From: Liolophura sinensis
Taxonomy: Eukaryota; Mollusca; Polyplacophora; Chitonida; Chitonidae
Assembly: GCF_032854445.1 (NCBI RefSeq)
Contig: NC_088295.1
Location: 10,403,385 to 10,467,384, forward strand
DNA: 64,000 nucleotides
Reading direction: 5' to 3'
Part shown: positions 10,776-23,800 of the stretch, piece after piece
How positions within the stretch are numbered: the first letter of the stretch is position 1
How the letters are laid out: the number at the start of each line of letters is the position of its first letter
Made by a program: the position numbers and the translations under genes
The notes under the pieces: model-generated
Told to the model about the DNA's origin: nothing
The model's input: the letters and a program-made list of their open reading frames with translations, nothing else
The model's database searches: none

Positions 10776-13255
10776 GTAAATTATCAAAATAGCATTAGAT
10801 TATACCAGATTGCGTCCAGTTTTCGTTATTACATATCGTGCCAGATATAACAATGAGTTGGCTGTTAATTGTTATTGGTCTTATGCCTTTTAGCTTGAGG
10901 AATTTCAAACTCTTTATCCCTGACTCTTTTAGCAAGATACCATGTAAAATACCGTACAAAATACAACTCTTCTTGGCAGAAGTAATGTAAAGTATCCTGT
11001 GACACGTTTGACCTCGTTTCGCGTTGTACTAAATTCTCAACTGTTGGTTGAGGAATATTTGGATACGCCATATTCATGGCTGCTCAACCTAACAAGGTGC
11101 ACTCGGACTATAAATTCTCATGGCTGCTCCACTCGAGTCAGAGTTACATGTTTGTCTCTGTTTTCTCAGCAGTTTAAACAGTTTTCTCCATGGTGTAGGC
11201 TAGTTGCAGAATGTAACTCAGAAATTGATCAACATGAAATGTTGTGAGAGTTACAGAGAATAACTGCTTCTTATGTGTCAGATCGATGGTAAGCCACATT
11301 TACCACATCTTCACGTGAGCGTTAAATCTTCCCTAGCATAAATGGATGTCAACTGATTGGTCCCCATAATCAACTAACCTGTTCTCAGTCTTGCTGAACC
11401 TAAAATGGTCCCTGACCACCACACAAATTCAGAAAACAAATACATTTTTAGATGCTACAACCAGTGTGGCTGTAAACCGTCTGTCACCATTTTGATCACT
11501 TTGGATCACGAATGAAGCTGAACCGATTAGCGCCATCTGACGACAGGGGGAGTTTATCACTTCATAGATAGAAGCACATCTAGCTGCATGTCTGTGGCTC
11601 AACTGATATGACGATACACTAACATATCAGGCAGTACAGACCTGCTCAGAATGTTAGTACATTGTTAAATCAGGTGAGAGCTTCACTTGTAATTCAACAA
11701 CGTTAAATGTACGTACTACCTCCATGTCTGATATTTTTGACATTCAAATGTCAGTATGTTAAATAAGGAGGGAGATCATTTAGCTAGCTGAATTACTTCA
11801 CTCGTGGAGCTATAGCCCATGGAGATGTGCTATACTAACGTAATATGAGCAGCCCTTCTCTTGGCCATATTTCAGCCAGCAAGAAAATTTCACAAACCTT
11901 TATAACTCGAGTCCATCCTAATGTTTAGGGTACACTGATTCAACAAGTTATCCACGTTTAAGACGTCAGAACGTGCACCAGTAAACCTAGTTTCGGAATG
12001 GGTGACTCTTAGCGAGCAACGTAGTTACAGAGAGAAACGGCCCTAAATGTGTTTGATTTGCGGTAAGGAACATTTACTGCTGTTCACACGTGCATTAAGT
12101 ATTCCCTAGTATAAACTGATGTCAAGGGAAGATTCGTTGAGCATGTGAACAGCGGTAAATGTTCCTTACCATCAGTCAGAGTTACCCCGCTCTTCAAATA
12201 TATTTTTTTCATCTTTTAACAATAATCCAGCTGTTGAGAATTTTGAATCAAAAAGTGCAACTGACAACTGCCACGTGTCATGCTCGAACCTGAGACAAGA
12301 TACGTGCTGACTGCTTGAAGGATAAACTGTTGACAAGGAAATCCAATAACTAGAATAACCTTACTTTGGAAGGTTCAAAAACAGTTAACAAATTATTCCC
12401 AAGGAAAAGTATTGACAAAATTTTTTTTGAGCTGACGTGCTTTGACGTGTTTACATTTCGGATGTTTTAGGGAATCGGTGCTGTGCATATCAAATGTAAG
12501 GTAGCTGGGATTCAAGCTGTGATGCAAGTGAAATTTTCCGACCCAAGCTGGGCATTACATAAGTATGTCTAGCTAGCTTTTATTAATAAATAGCACTTAA
12601 GTGTCACAGGGGAAATCTTTTCACCAGGCTAAAATCATAATAGCACAGATACAAGTAGAAAACCTTTTCACATGGGAAAAAAATTATTTCCACCGAGTAG
12701 AAAACATTTACATCACAGGGAAAAACTTTCCACCATGGAGAAAACTATTTACACTGCAGTATAAACATGTTCACTGTGGGAAAACCTTTGCACTGCATAG
12801 GAAACTGTTCCACCATGAAAAAACCTTTGCCTTGCATTGGAAACCGTTCAACCATGGAGAAAAGCTTTGCCCCGCAGGGGAGGATACTGCACTGCAAGTG
12901 GTTATTTTAATGCCCATTGTGAATTCTGTGCTTGTAGGAATTCATGAGAGGATCAGCCTGGGGGTTACGAGTGTTTCGTGGCAAGGTCTATCCTAAAGAG
13001 ACAAAGATTGAGACGGGAAACCGGGCGGACTGGAGACTTATCCCTAGAGAGGAGGAAGAGGAGTTCTGTAAACTGACTGAAAAGGATGTGTATAAAAGGC
13101 CAGAGCCCCCACCCAGGGAAATGACTCTGCCACCATTATTGGGTGCTCTCTATAAACAACATCTGGAAAATAAAGGAGAGTCTGTGGAAGGTCCAATCAC
13201 AGTCAGCTTGAGACTACGAAGAACAAAAGAACGAAATTCTGCAACGGACCTGTGA
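10551..13255 (+). CDS. MRPS34: Mitochondrial ribosomal protein S34 (mS34), 2 exons
   Basis: Joined exons 10551-10775 and 12938-13255 encode about 180 aa, or 165 if translation starts at the second in-frame ATG (10596, MLIKYVGRP), which I think more likely from the insect-type N-terminus. The product is a subunit of the mitochondrial small ribosomal subunit. Conserved blocks recalled from human MRPS34 are present: the NLKNRGEGRVV region (human LGRLV), CFYRLTKVEPD (human CYWRLTRVRPD), SAWGLRVFRGK (human KAWGILTFKGK), DWRLIPREEEEEF (human DWRLVPKHEEEAF) and LPPLLGALYKQ (human YPPLLRAMI). The donor is CCG|GTAAAT and the acceptor CTTGTAG|GAA, both phase 0, so the join restores the family order. 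The intron (2.16 kb) holds a MITE pair and a periodic repeat. Confidence 0.9.
11287..11366. mobile_element. Half copy of a small hairpin MITE
   Basis: GGTAAGCCACATTTACC...CACGTGAGCGTTAA...TTCCCTAG...GATGTCAA parallels the left part of the hairpin at 12061-12170, with similar spacing. The right arm is not clear here. It lies in the MRPS34 intron. Confidence 0.45.
12061..12171. mobile_element. Small hairpin MITE in MRPS34 intron
   Basis: GGTAAGGAACATTTACTGCT followed by GTTCACACGTG is inverted as CATGTGAACAGCGGTAAATG followed by TTCCTTACC. This gives about 29-bp arms around a core of about 45 bp (TTCCCTAGTATAAACTGATGTCAA). It is non-coding. A diverged half copy lies about 0.8 kb upstream. Confidence 0.65.
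12601..12885. repeat. ~21/42-bp periodic repeat next to MRPS34 exon 2
   Basis: Alternating half-units of about 20-21 bp (GGAAAACCTTTGCACTGCA and GGAAACTGTTCCACCATGA) recur to about 12880, just before the exon 2 acceptor. The frame stays open and reads superficially like zinc-finger linkers (HxEKTFALHWK), but there are no CxxC pairs, so it is not a C2H2 array. Confidence 0.65.
12938..13255 (+). CDS. MRPS34: MRPS34 exon 2 (terminal)
   Basis: 106 codons including TGA, after acceptor CTTGTAG. It carries the most conserved C-terminal half of the protein: AWGLRVFRGK, DWRLIPREEEEEF and LPPLLGALYKQ. A candidate polyadenylation hexamer AATAAA lies at 13626-13631. Confidence 0.9.
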   Translation, partial: EFMRGSAWGLRVFRGKVYPKETKIETGNRADWRLIPREEEEEFCKLTEKDVYKRPEPPPREMTLPPLLGALYKQHLENKGESVEGPITVSLRLRRTKERNSATDL

Positions 13256-16200
13256 GTCACTTCATGGTGAAGTGTGACTGGATAGTGAAATGTTTGTTTT
13301 TTTTCATTGTCATTAGATAGTGCTGAATGATAAAAAATCATTTTTGACTGAGAAGATATGTACATTATGTAAGAAATATGATAAACCCATTTATAGAAGA
13401 GTGTGATGCACGGAGATGAAAATGATGGGATGTTGGATTTTTGGAGATAGCAGAAGATTCTGTAATAGTATTCAGCACTCTGCTACATAGGTGTGGCATG
13501 TCAATGTTTTTACATGATCAACCCTTTAGCCAGCACTATTCACAGTTGGCGGAGAAAACTGGATTGTTTCTTACTGTGTGTAACCTTTTATCTCACATCC
13601 AGGACATACTTTTTCTTTTTCTTAAAATAAACCACAAGCAAAATAATAGTGGTTTACTATCCAAGATTTTCTTTTTGCCCTTGCGCTCTGTGACTCTCAC
13701 GCACTTGGTGACAAAAAAAATCCACAACACTGGCCAATTGGATGAGGGTAATACAGCTAGTGCTGCTCCTTAAGGTCATCACTGATGTGCTTGGGCCTGA
13801 AATCAGGTTGATCAGGTGTCTTCATTGAACCAGGATTGAGCAACAGGTGGTTCCTCTTGAAAAAGAAGGTTTTCTGTTGTGAAAGTGAATATTCTGAGAT
13901 GGTATAACACCACAACAACAAATGGTTTTACATTACAGGCTTTGTAAAGGATGTGTGGATGTCATTGACATAATATAATATATCTTTGTCTTTTCTTTCG
14001 AAATTTAAGGTTTGTTGGAAAATTCTCGTCCATTTCTAATGTCCAAGCATGCATAGATTTACGGAACTGGGGACAACTGAATGCTTTGAGTCGCAGAAAA
14101 GTAGCACATGTTCAACTCTGAGCAACTGCTGAGTCTGCAGTTGTCGATGATCGCAAGTGCACGTAGATTGACTAAAACGAGTGTCCGATCCTATGCTCCC
14201 AGTTGCTCCTAGTTACTTCCACTTGCCAAAAACCCAGTTGCTCCCAGTTGTAAGGTCGATATACATCCAGTTTTAAGATAAAGCTGCAATAATCTAAAAT
14301 GTCATGATCACATTGGGGAATAATCGACAGACCAAGCAGTAAAATCCTCGACATCTCTCTATATACAAAGTGATGAATTGTGTTTTCAACATTTGGAGCT
14401 CTTAAGTCAGTTGACTTTCCAGGCATTTCGGTCCTTGTATTATAAAGTAATACAACTTCTTACAGTTCATCTCTAAGATTTACAAGAATCTAAGGCCATG
14501 TTGTAGATATATAATGACACTAAAAGGCTTGTTTTACAAGATAACTTTTATTTGAATAAACTGCATGATTGGTCAATGTGAGTAATTATGAACACCAAAG
14601 ACAACACTTAGAGATTTTGTCAAATGGTCAGGTGACTTAGCAGAAGCACCACAAGCTTTCTAGCATTTGCGAACTTGAAGACAATCTGTACTTCTAGTCA
14701 TACCCTGCAGTCAGGAGGACTAGCACTGACAAAAACAGAACTACTTACATGTACAACTACACACATTCAGATTCACTCCAGAAAACAAAATTACAAAATC
14801 CCTTAAAACTGCATCTCACAAAAAGGAAAGTGCTTCATCAAATCTGGAGGAAGTTGTGGATAAATCAAGGCAAGTGATATAGGCGGACATCCTGGATTTC
14901 AATATGTCGTGCTTCCTGATGGTGAACTAGAAACAAAATATTACTAGTCTGAATTTCAACAGATACATGTAGTTCAGGATTTCTTGTGCAATGGCTTCGA
15001 CACGGGTCTCTGCTTGATCACAAGGCTTTGATCTTGTAATCATGCCTGGGTACTCTGGTACAGCATGTCAACATTACGTTATGATCAACCACACAAATTC
15101 ATGGTATTTGGCAAAAAAATGCTGTGTGAAAACTCTTTACAAAAAAATTGACATTAAATATATATTTGCTGTAGTTTGAAAAAGTGGATCAAAGTAAAGA
15201 TGCACATATACTGATCATTTCTCTGCTGTAAACCTGGTCGTCTATCTATATGATGGTCCAGGTGATCACAGATTAGACTTTTCCTCCAGCCACATGCCAT
15301 GTACTAGTACCAGTTACGGTCTGTTGATACCCCCAGCTTATGCAGTATGCCCAGGTCACATGATCATGGATTTCTCACCTCATACAATAGCACCTTTCTT
15401 TCAGATTTGACAATGATGATAATATAGTCAATAACAAACCATAATTCTTTATATTTTCATGTGGTATATTTCTGATATATTTAAATGGTTTGCACACATT
15501 TCACACTATGTTCATATCTCATGCACACTGAGTAAGATCTCCCAGTCAGTTTTAAATCCATGCTGGTGTGCTTCACACTAAAGTAAAGTGCTGTCTGAAT
15601 ATTAAAACTGTTAGTGGGAATTGACTAGAATTTCACTACAAGACTCTTAGTTAAAGAGCAAACTGTGTGACACCTTAATCTTGATAATCACATACCTATC
15701 ATCTATCAGTTGAGGAAAGTGGGAACTTTATTAATTTAACTTGCACAAATGGACATCAGATCTGTTACTATGCACAACATCCATCTTGGACAGTGGCAAG
15801 TTCTAGATACAGAGGCAGTGAGACAGCTAATGCTAACACAGGATACAAGAATGGCTGAACATGGCCACACAGGAAGAACATGGCGATTGTTAACAACATG
15901 AATTATACACTGTAAATGCATCTACCTACTAAAAGTTACTTTAATTACATGTAAGTTGTTTGATTAGTGTAATAAAATAATGACATACAAATGTAAACTA
16001 CATGTGGGGTCCATCAAACCAGGGCTGAAAATATGCCTGATGACTTCAAATCCTCAATGGATGTGCACGTGGACACGTAACCCTGTGATATTTTCCCTTG
16101 CAAATATTTTCTGTAGCTTTTCTCCTAATGGTGCCATATAGCTTCATAAAGTAGACGATGTCAATTTTGAGTTAAAAGTTGAGAAAATAGATGTGAAGTG

Positions 16201-17749
16201 TTGTGACAGCTGTTTCAAAAGTTACAGATATTTGTGACATCTTAGAACCAAACATTCTCCTTAAACCAAATCAGACTGTGTCAAACACGTTTGCATAAAA
16301 CATGGAAAATGTACTCCAAATTATCACCTTGTAGGACACTTGTACTCGCTTGTAGGGTCAAATCCCATACGTTTTGTACTCCTTTGGCAATGTGTCCTTA
16401 TCTTAAATACATGTACATTCCCTACACAAGTACACGTCATTATGTTTGGTGTCTTTAAAAGTTTCTCCAGCTAAGGCTGTACTCATCTTCAATATCATTC
16501 ATATACACATGGTCTATCTTAGTTATTCACTTTACTATCTACTGTCAGTTAAGAGCAAAACTGGATATTAGTACCCATGCATGTGTACCTTCCTGGTTCT
16601 TTGCGTATAAAGTGTGAAGTGCCTGTGACCTGTGCTGCTGAACACAAACTTAGCAGTCCATATGGAATAATCAAAATGTTCACCTTCAATAAGTGTAAGA
16701 TAATACGGCACATATATATATATACAGTTAAGATAAGGAATCTAGGAGTCCAACTAGAAGGACTACACAATGGTTAAAAAAGTAATGGTTTGGAAAAGAA
16801 AAAACATGTTGCCCTCTGTTAAACCATATAAGCCATTTGCACATCCGCTTTTGATTATTGGCGCAAAATACAGCTGATTACAAGGGAAGATACATGTACA
16901 ATACAAAATATACAAGAGCAATCTGTTATACAAAGGGAGATAACCCATCAATCTCTTCAGTCAATTTGTTCCCCGTAGCCTTTACAATGCCATGAGGGGC
17001 TTTAATACAGAGTACTACAGCAAACATGCATAAGGAGTCTTATTATTTCTGTTTGACCTCAACATAATCTCAATGTCATGGTAAGAAGAACCATTCTCAT
17101 GTTTAAAACTGCCATGAATGAAAAGTGTAAAATGCTCAAAACACAACATTCCTTGTACAATAATAAAAAGTATTTGGCCAAAGAAAAACGTAAAATACAT
17201 GTATGTAAAAAAAGATAAAAGCACTCTGCACATTACATTCTGGTCTGGCATAATGACAAATCATGTATAGTTACACAATATGTAACCATTTTTAAGAATT
17301 GCACAAACTGGACGTCTTCTAAATATTATGCTTAAACTTACACAATATAAATGTAAACTAAATTTAAAGAAAAATGTGAAAATACAAACAACCTAATTTC
17401 TGGCACATTTACTGTACAGAGTTTGTTCAAGCATCAAACAGATCGAAAAACAGAAAAGTGGGAAAACATAGCTGACCAAAACAGTGGGTAGCTCTTGTTA
17501 CTCTAGTCCATCTTACACAAAGCAATTGGAGCGTTACATGCAGTAACTACCATGGTAACGCTATGACTTTAGCATTGGTTGCTATGGTAGTTTTGTGGAC
17601 ACTCTACATCCGCTTTGTGTGAGTAGGCCCAGTCTCTCTTACACAGGATGCACATGGGCAGGGACAAGTTCTCCAGCCATAAGTGCCAATATTTGTACAA
17701 GGATAAAAAATGGACAGATATGGCTGTTCCTGCTCGGGGTGGAGAAATC
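13256..17749. other. Convergent 3' region of MRPS34 and tetraspanin
   Basis: No additional gene recognised. The left part should hold the MRPS34 3' UTR. The right part should hold the tetraspanin 3' UTR, whose length I cannot fix. TTTATT (AATAAA on the minus strand) occurs at 15727 and 14547 as candidate poly(A) signals. Many short ORFs are chance. Confidence 0.4.
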
Positions 17750-17830
17750 TCAGAAGTTCCCGACACGGTACCACACTATCATCTCCTCAACGCGACGGAT
17801 GAAGAAGTAGGCCAGGAGAATGCCAAATAT
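17750..17830 (-). CDS. TSPAN15: Tetraspanin exon 8 (TM4 end and tail)
   Basis: 26 codons plus TGA after acceptor CATTGCAG. It finishes TM4 (IFGILLAYFFI) and a short cytoplasmic tail with RRVEEMIVWY. The tail is shorter than in human TSPAN15. Confidence 0.88.
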   Translation of the reverse strand: MFGILLAYFFIRRVEEMIVWYRVGNF

Positions 17831-20800
17831 CTGCAATGTCAATAATAATTATTTACATATATTTAGTGAAAATGAACCTGAAGATTAACACTTAAATTTG
17901 ACACAGGTTTGCATTTCAGTTTGTTCATTGCCTCTTTGGTTTCATTTGAACTTTGCTTCCGTACCTACAGGCCATGCAGCATGCTGATCTAGCCAACAAA
18001 CACTTATTTTGCATGGTACTTTTGTTACCTGCAAGTATCAAATTGTCATCATACAATATACAATATGTAACCACTGCCCAAGGACTGTGAAATGGGTCTA
18101 TTGTTTTTCTTATATTTTTATTTTTCTTGTCTAATACAATTCATTGGTCTTCTCCAACCACAAAGGGGCTATCAGTTACTCTGTCTGTAATGGAGGACCT
18201 CGCCCCACCTCATTACGATATGACTTTAAAGAGAATGCAATGAAACAGAACGTCAAATGATGATATACTGTAAGATTGTAGACATTTTCCCGAAATTTCT
18301 TGGCAACTAAGTCGTTACCATTTCTATTTGTTTGGTTAGTGTCAGCATGACAATCTTCATTATTTGTACCACCGTCATATCTTGAAACAGATCAAGGCAA
18401 CATATCGGATACGTGTTTTGGTCCTTACATAGCATAGTTGCATTTCAACAGTACAAATATGGCAAGGACACATAAAATACATGTACAATTTGTCAACCTT
18501 TTTTTTTTCACCTTTTCAGAATTACATCCAACTGTTCATCACATATAGAAATCGTAATTAACAGATCATTCCACAATTTAACAGATAACTTCTTCAACAG
18601 ACCAAAGTTTGTTGGCATTCATGCAATTAGGAAGATCAACTACTGTGCAGTAACCCAAGGGGTCAAGCAGTGCTACAGATAAATTTCAGAGGTAGTGCGG
18701 TCCTTCTTACTTTTCCAAGAAAAGGAGTACTGGGTAAGCCTACCGCAGTACACATTTTTGGAAAATACTCAACACTTGACTTTTCTGGGTCCCTTGCAAC
18801 ACACCTGGAAAGCGTTAAGTTGACTGAGTGAAGGGGGTTGATAAAATCAAGAGACATACATGTATAGGCCTAAATAGATCTACCTGTACAGAGATTCTTG
18901 TAGTTACATATAGGACTACAGGTAAATGTACGTACATGTCGACTGCCCAGAATTACGACTTTACGAATGTCATAACATTCTAGAATAAATTAATTATTTC
19001 AGCCCTTCCTCACAAGGAATGAACATGAATGGTGCTCATAGGTCTACATTTATTTATTACACGTCAATTTGTAGGCCAACTGGGTTTATTGCAATAACTC
19101 ACTCACTGACAACTTTACCTTTTCATTTTGTTTTCATAGCAGGGGTTGCAATGTTATTTGATTCTATGGTAACCTGCCTGATGTGACTGGTAATTTCCTT
19201 TTACCTGTTGAAACATTTCAATATTAAGGACTAAGAGCCAATTTGGGACCAAAACATGATACGCTTCTTATGCTAAATCCAAATGTAGAAGACATTAGAT
19301 GACAAAAATTGATTATTTGCTGTATTTATTTATTGGCAGTATACAGTATAAATCTAAAGTGTATCTGAACACAAGCTGTTCTCGTGATTGCTGTATTTCA
19401 TTGCATTTGCTTCTTTCCTCCGAAATCACTGATACATGTTCACGTTCGAAACTGGACCCTTACAACAGCACAAATTACTGATTATCTATGTTTCTGAACA
19501 CTAGCTGTTCTCACGATCGTATTTCATTCCTCTCCTCGCAAATCACTGATACACAAAGACTTTGGAGACAGGACCCTCGATGACACTTTAACATAGCACA
19601 AATAACTGAGGATCGGTGTAGAAAGAAAACCATACATCGGGAGCGATACTAGGAATATTTAACGCAGTATAGTAGAGAACTGGCTGTATAGTAACTCAAA
19701 TGACCATTTTTTTAACCCTTGCTACATCTTCTTCAACACTAGAGAATGTCACAATTACAAATGTGACAAATACAAATATCACAGTAGTCGTGTAGTAGTG
19801 GTACATGAGCCTTTGCTGTAACCTTCAGTTTCTGAAAACTAACATGTCGTTGAGAGTGTCGTGCAGATGAACTTCTTTGGAGACCTACTTTCGATCTTGA
19901 CTCTTTGCTTTAAAGGAGAAGAAAATTTCAATATCAATCAAATACCACTGAAATTAGTATGCATTTCCTTGCAGGTGCATGCCATAAAAAAAATTCTAAT
20001 ATGTATCTCAAGTTGATAAATTATTAATAAAGTCAACGCCAAAATCCGCTGTGGGGGGACTCCATTCTGCCTAAGAATTAGTCCTGAAGTCTTCTGTGTT
20101 AGGAGTAGAATTTCCGTAGGAAACCACCAAAGTGCAATTCATACATTTCCGGTAGAACTCTTCTACCCAGAAGGTAGCGAAAAGTACAGCTTGTTTTCGG
20201 CTTGACAATCGGTAACAAAGAATGTTGGACATAGGTTCCGAATTTACATCAACACGACTCTCATTGGCTGAGAGGCAACACACTTCCAGCATAAATTACA
20301 AGGGTGTTAAAGATGTAGGACGCCATGGACTCAGGCATTTATGCCAGCTTTGCCGTTTTCAGGCTTTATGAGTATGGCAAGGAAAAATCGCAAAATTATC
20401 CTGCTGGCACCACCAGACAGAAAAAACATGCTCTTTTCAGCCTATAACGTCATTTTTTTAAAGTTTTCTTTTCCTTTAAATCTTGCATGTTAGCTATAGT
20501 TTTCAGGAATTTAGGCGTACACACAAATTATCATGCATATTCAGTATGCTCTGTTTTAATTTTAGAAGCATATCATCTAATTTTTACGCTCATTTACAAC
20601 TGCACACCCTTAGCTGTAGCACTGAGGTCGAGGTTAAATGGCATACCCGCCATCTGATAACTTCCACATTCTTTATTCTCACCATTTTGGAGACTAACAA
20701 AACACTTGATTGCCTTAAGGTAGGCTTAAATATTACTAGAAGCTGTTAAATACATGAATGTAGGCTGCCTTACATAGTGTAAATAAATGAACAGTCCACC

Positions 20801-23800
20801 CTACATGGTGTAAATCTTTTCGCTATATACGCTATCAAAGGCAATCAAGGTACCAACTGGTATGAGGCATTTACCGTCACGATCTTCCAAATAGTGCAAG
20901 CGCAATCGATAACCATTCTTGACAAAAAACAAATCCCAACAAAACAACAAAGTAAACGTCACGAAAGGAAGCTAATACTAGTATTTGCAAAATAACACAC
21001 GGTCTATGTTATTAAGCGTACTGACACTTCGTACTTGGGTGAAACTACTTCTGGCAATTTCTTGACAATTTTTCATGCCTCTATAATGAGACTCTGGCAA
21101 TTCTCACCAAAGATCCATAAAACGTACAGGTACATTACAGAGATAAGATATACACTATGAGATCACCATTCCCGTCCCTCAATCTGACTTTATATCAAAC
21201 ATACTTACTAAAATCTGACATGACTGCACAACTTTCAGTGCCACACTCAATATACATGAACTGCACACCTGCAGTGAAAAAAACTGGTCTACCTCTACTT
21301 GTACACACCTGAGGGATGGCAAATCCCAGAGCCACGGCCCCAACCACATCCAGGTGTTCCACAATCCAGGTCTTGAAGGTGGAAATACAGCCCCGGTAGA
21401 AGATCCGTTCTTCAATCTTCACACTCTTCAATAAATCACCCAATAATATGCATTTTGCATCAGAAAAGATGAAAGTTTATTCCAAGATCAATGAGTCTAG
21501 AAATTTTTTGCATAAACCAGGCCTGTCTACCACCTAGTGAATGTAAGATGACTCCTGCTTATGCGTACAAATCAAATTTTATGTACACGAAATCGCGACA
21601 ACCACTGATGCCAGTCTGTTACATTTATATTTTCAACCCCTCTTTAAAATTAATTCAAAAAGAAGCAACAATACAAAATAAAGTTTTAATTAACTTGTGT
21701 CAATAAAACTGAGATGTCAGAAATTTCCAAAAATGAGAGTGAGGTGCCCTAGAGAGAAACAAAAGACATGTTTGGTGTCATAGTTTGGATTATTGAGAGA
21801 AAAATTTTGTATGTTCTAGTCCATGCCATTGTATTTTCTACATAATGAGACAAGATTAGCTGGTGTTACTCTTCATTGTGTTCAGTATATTTTCTGAGGC
21901 TTATTTTAACTGGTTGCTTTCTGTGATGTTAAAAATTTTTCAGGCTTGCACAAATGTCACTCTTCAATAATCCTGATAGTTTGAATCTTGAGTTTGTTGA
22001 CAGTTAATTAAGTTGCACTTGAAGTAACTTGAACGGCATTTGAAGACCGGCAGAAAACTTTTCAGGGCCATACACAGATCATGTTATGGTCTGGATTTGT
22101 CCTGCTGTGACACTTTAATTCTGAGAATTAAAGTGTATTTGTTCAAGAATTTCTGATTGTAAGTGGCTGTGTGTTCTTTTACATCTGCTTTCTTTGGGCA
22201 CCTCACTGCTAGCAGCCATTTTGTCAGGAAAAGCTAGCTCAATGACAAGGGTTGACATAAAAAGACGGATTAACCAGGTCACCGTTCAGAAACCCTTGAT
22301 GCCCTAAATTTAAACCATATTAATTCACAAGTTTTCCTACTGTATCTTCGGTGTAATAGGTAATACTAAAACAGTGGATCAGATACCAAAAATGGATCTG
22401 TATATATAACAATAAAAATGAAACTGGACTTGATTTTATTTTCTTCCATGTATGGCGTTTAAGCAAATTTTCTAATTTTTGGCGCACAATTGTATTTTCT
22501 ACATCTATGGCAAACAAACTATGCCAAATTTGAAAAGAAGGCAGGTCTGATGATTTCATCAATATGAGTAGATTTGAAAACCATAAACTGTTTACAAGAT
22601 CTAATTCTTTCACAATTTCATAAAAAATGTCATAATCTTCCACATGAACTTTCCATTACAAAAAAAATTAAACAAACGATTACTATCGCTACGAGTGTTT
22701 AAGCAATTTAAATGTATACAGAGATGGGTATGCCTTATATTGTATCTAGTTCAAAAATAATACTTAACTTTTAGACTAAAACATTCATGCAGAATTATAT
22801 ACTTACCGAAACATTGTACCGGATAGCCACGCCACAGTTCACATCCCGGGTCCCATCCTACCATAAACATCACATGTTTTAAACACAACCAAATTTCTAA
22901 TTTTCTTGTAATATCAGATGTCAAGCTGGTCTTGGGAGTCAACAAGAGCTCATTTAATTTATTTGCGTAAAGAGATGAAATAACTCAAACCAGTGAGAGT
23001 TTTGATGAGTTCTTTTTTTAACCATATGGGGTAACAATTTAAATATTTTAGCTTCACAGCTTTTCACTAGTTTACAACAAAGCACAGCTGACAAAAGACA
23101 CAGATGCCAATGTGCTTCACAAGTTACTCACTTCTGCAGGTCTGCAACAGGACTGGGGCACACTGCAGGCTTCCGGCTTGCCAGAGCCACATGCAAAGTC
23201 AGCGTTCTCTTCATAGTCCTTGTACGATTCGAGCCCACAGCATTCCAACTGAAAGTGATAATTTCCATGAAATATGTCAGGCTCCTTACATCACTCTCCA
23301 GGTCTATATTATAGCATTGTCGCAGAACTGTGCCCAGTTTCACAAAAATGTTGTACATGCACGATAATCACACATATAGGACAATACGACAAATGTATGA
23401 TAAAAAAATGCTGTATGCCGTTTTGAAGAAATGGGCCCAAAACTTACAAAAACCTTTATTCATGATGCTTTCTCCTCCTAAAACATTCCAATATGTCTCC
23501 ATCGTGAAGGCAGATAAAATCCTCCAAAAGGTCTCTACACACTATACTCAGCTAGCAAAGTTAACAAAGTATAGTGAAAAGGAACATCTATAGTGTCTGT
23601 AATTCTATAACAAATTAAAGGCAATGATCTATTAGCCCCTTAACCGGATGGACTGAAACTTGAATGATTAAAGTTAGCTAACAGGGGTTTGACAACAAAA
23701 CAGTGTACACTTAATGGAGGCTCTTCATCAAAAGTATGGAGTGATATTGACAATAAATTGAAAATCAGACTACAACTTCCACAAACAAAAGGCCAACATC

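Noticed and set aside
12601-12996. Zinc-finger protein exon
   Set aside because: No CxxC...HxxxH spacing; sequence periodicity explains the open frame, and the real acceptor of MRPS34 exon 2 lies at 12937.
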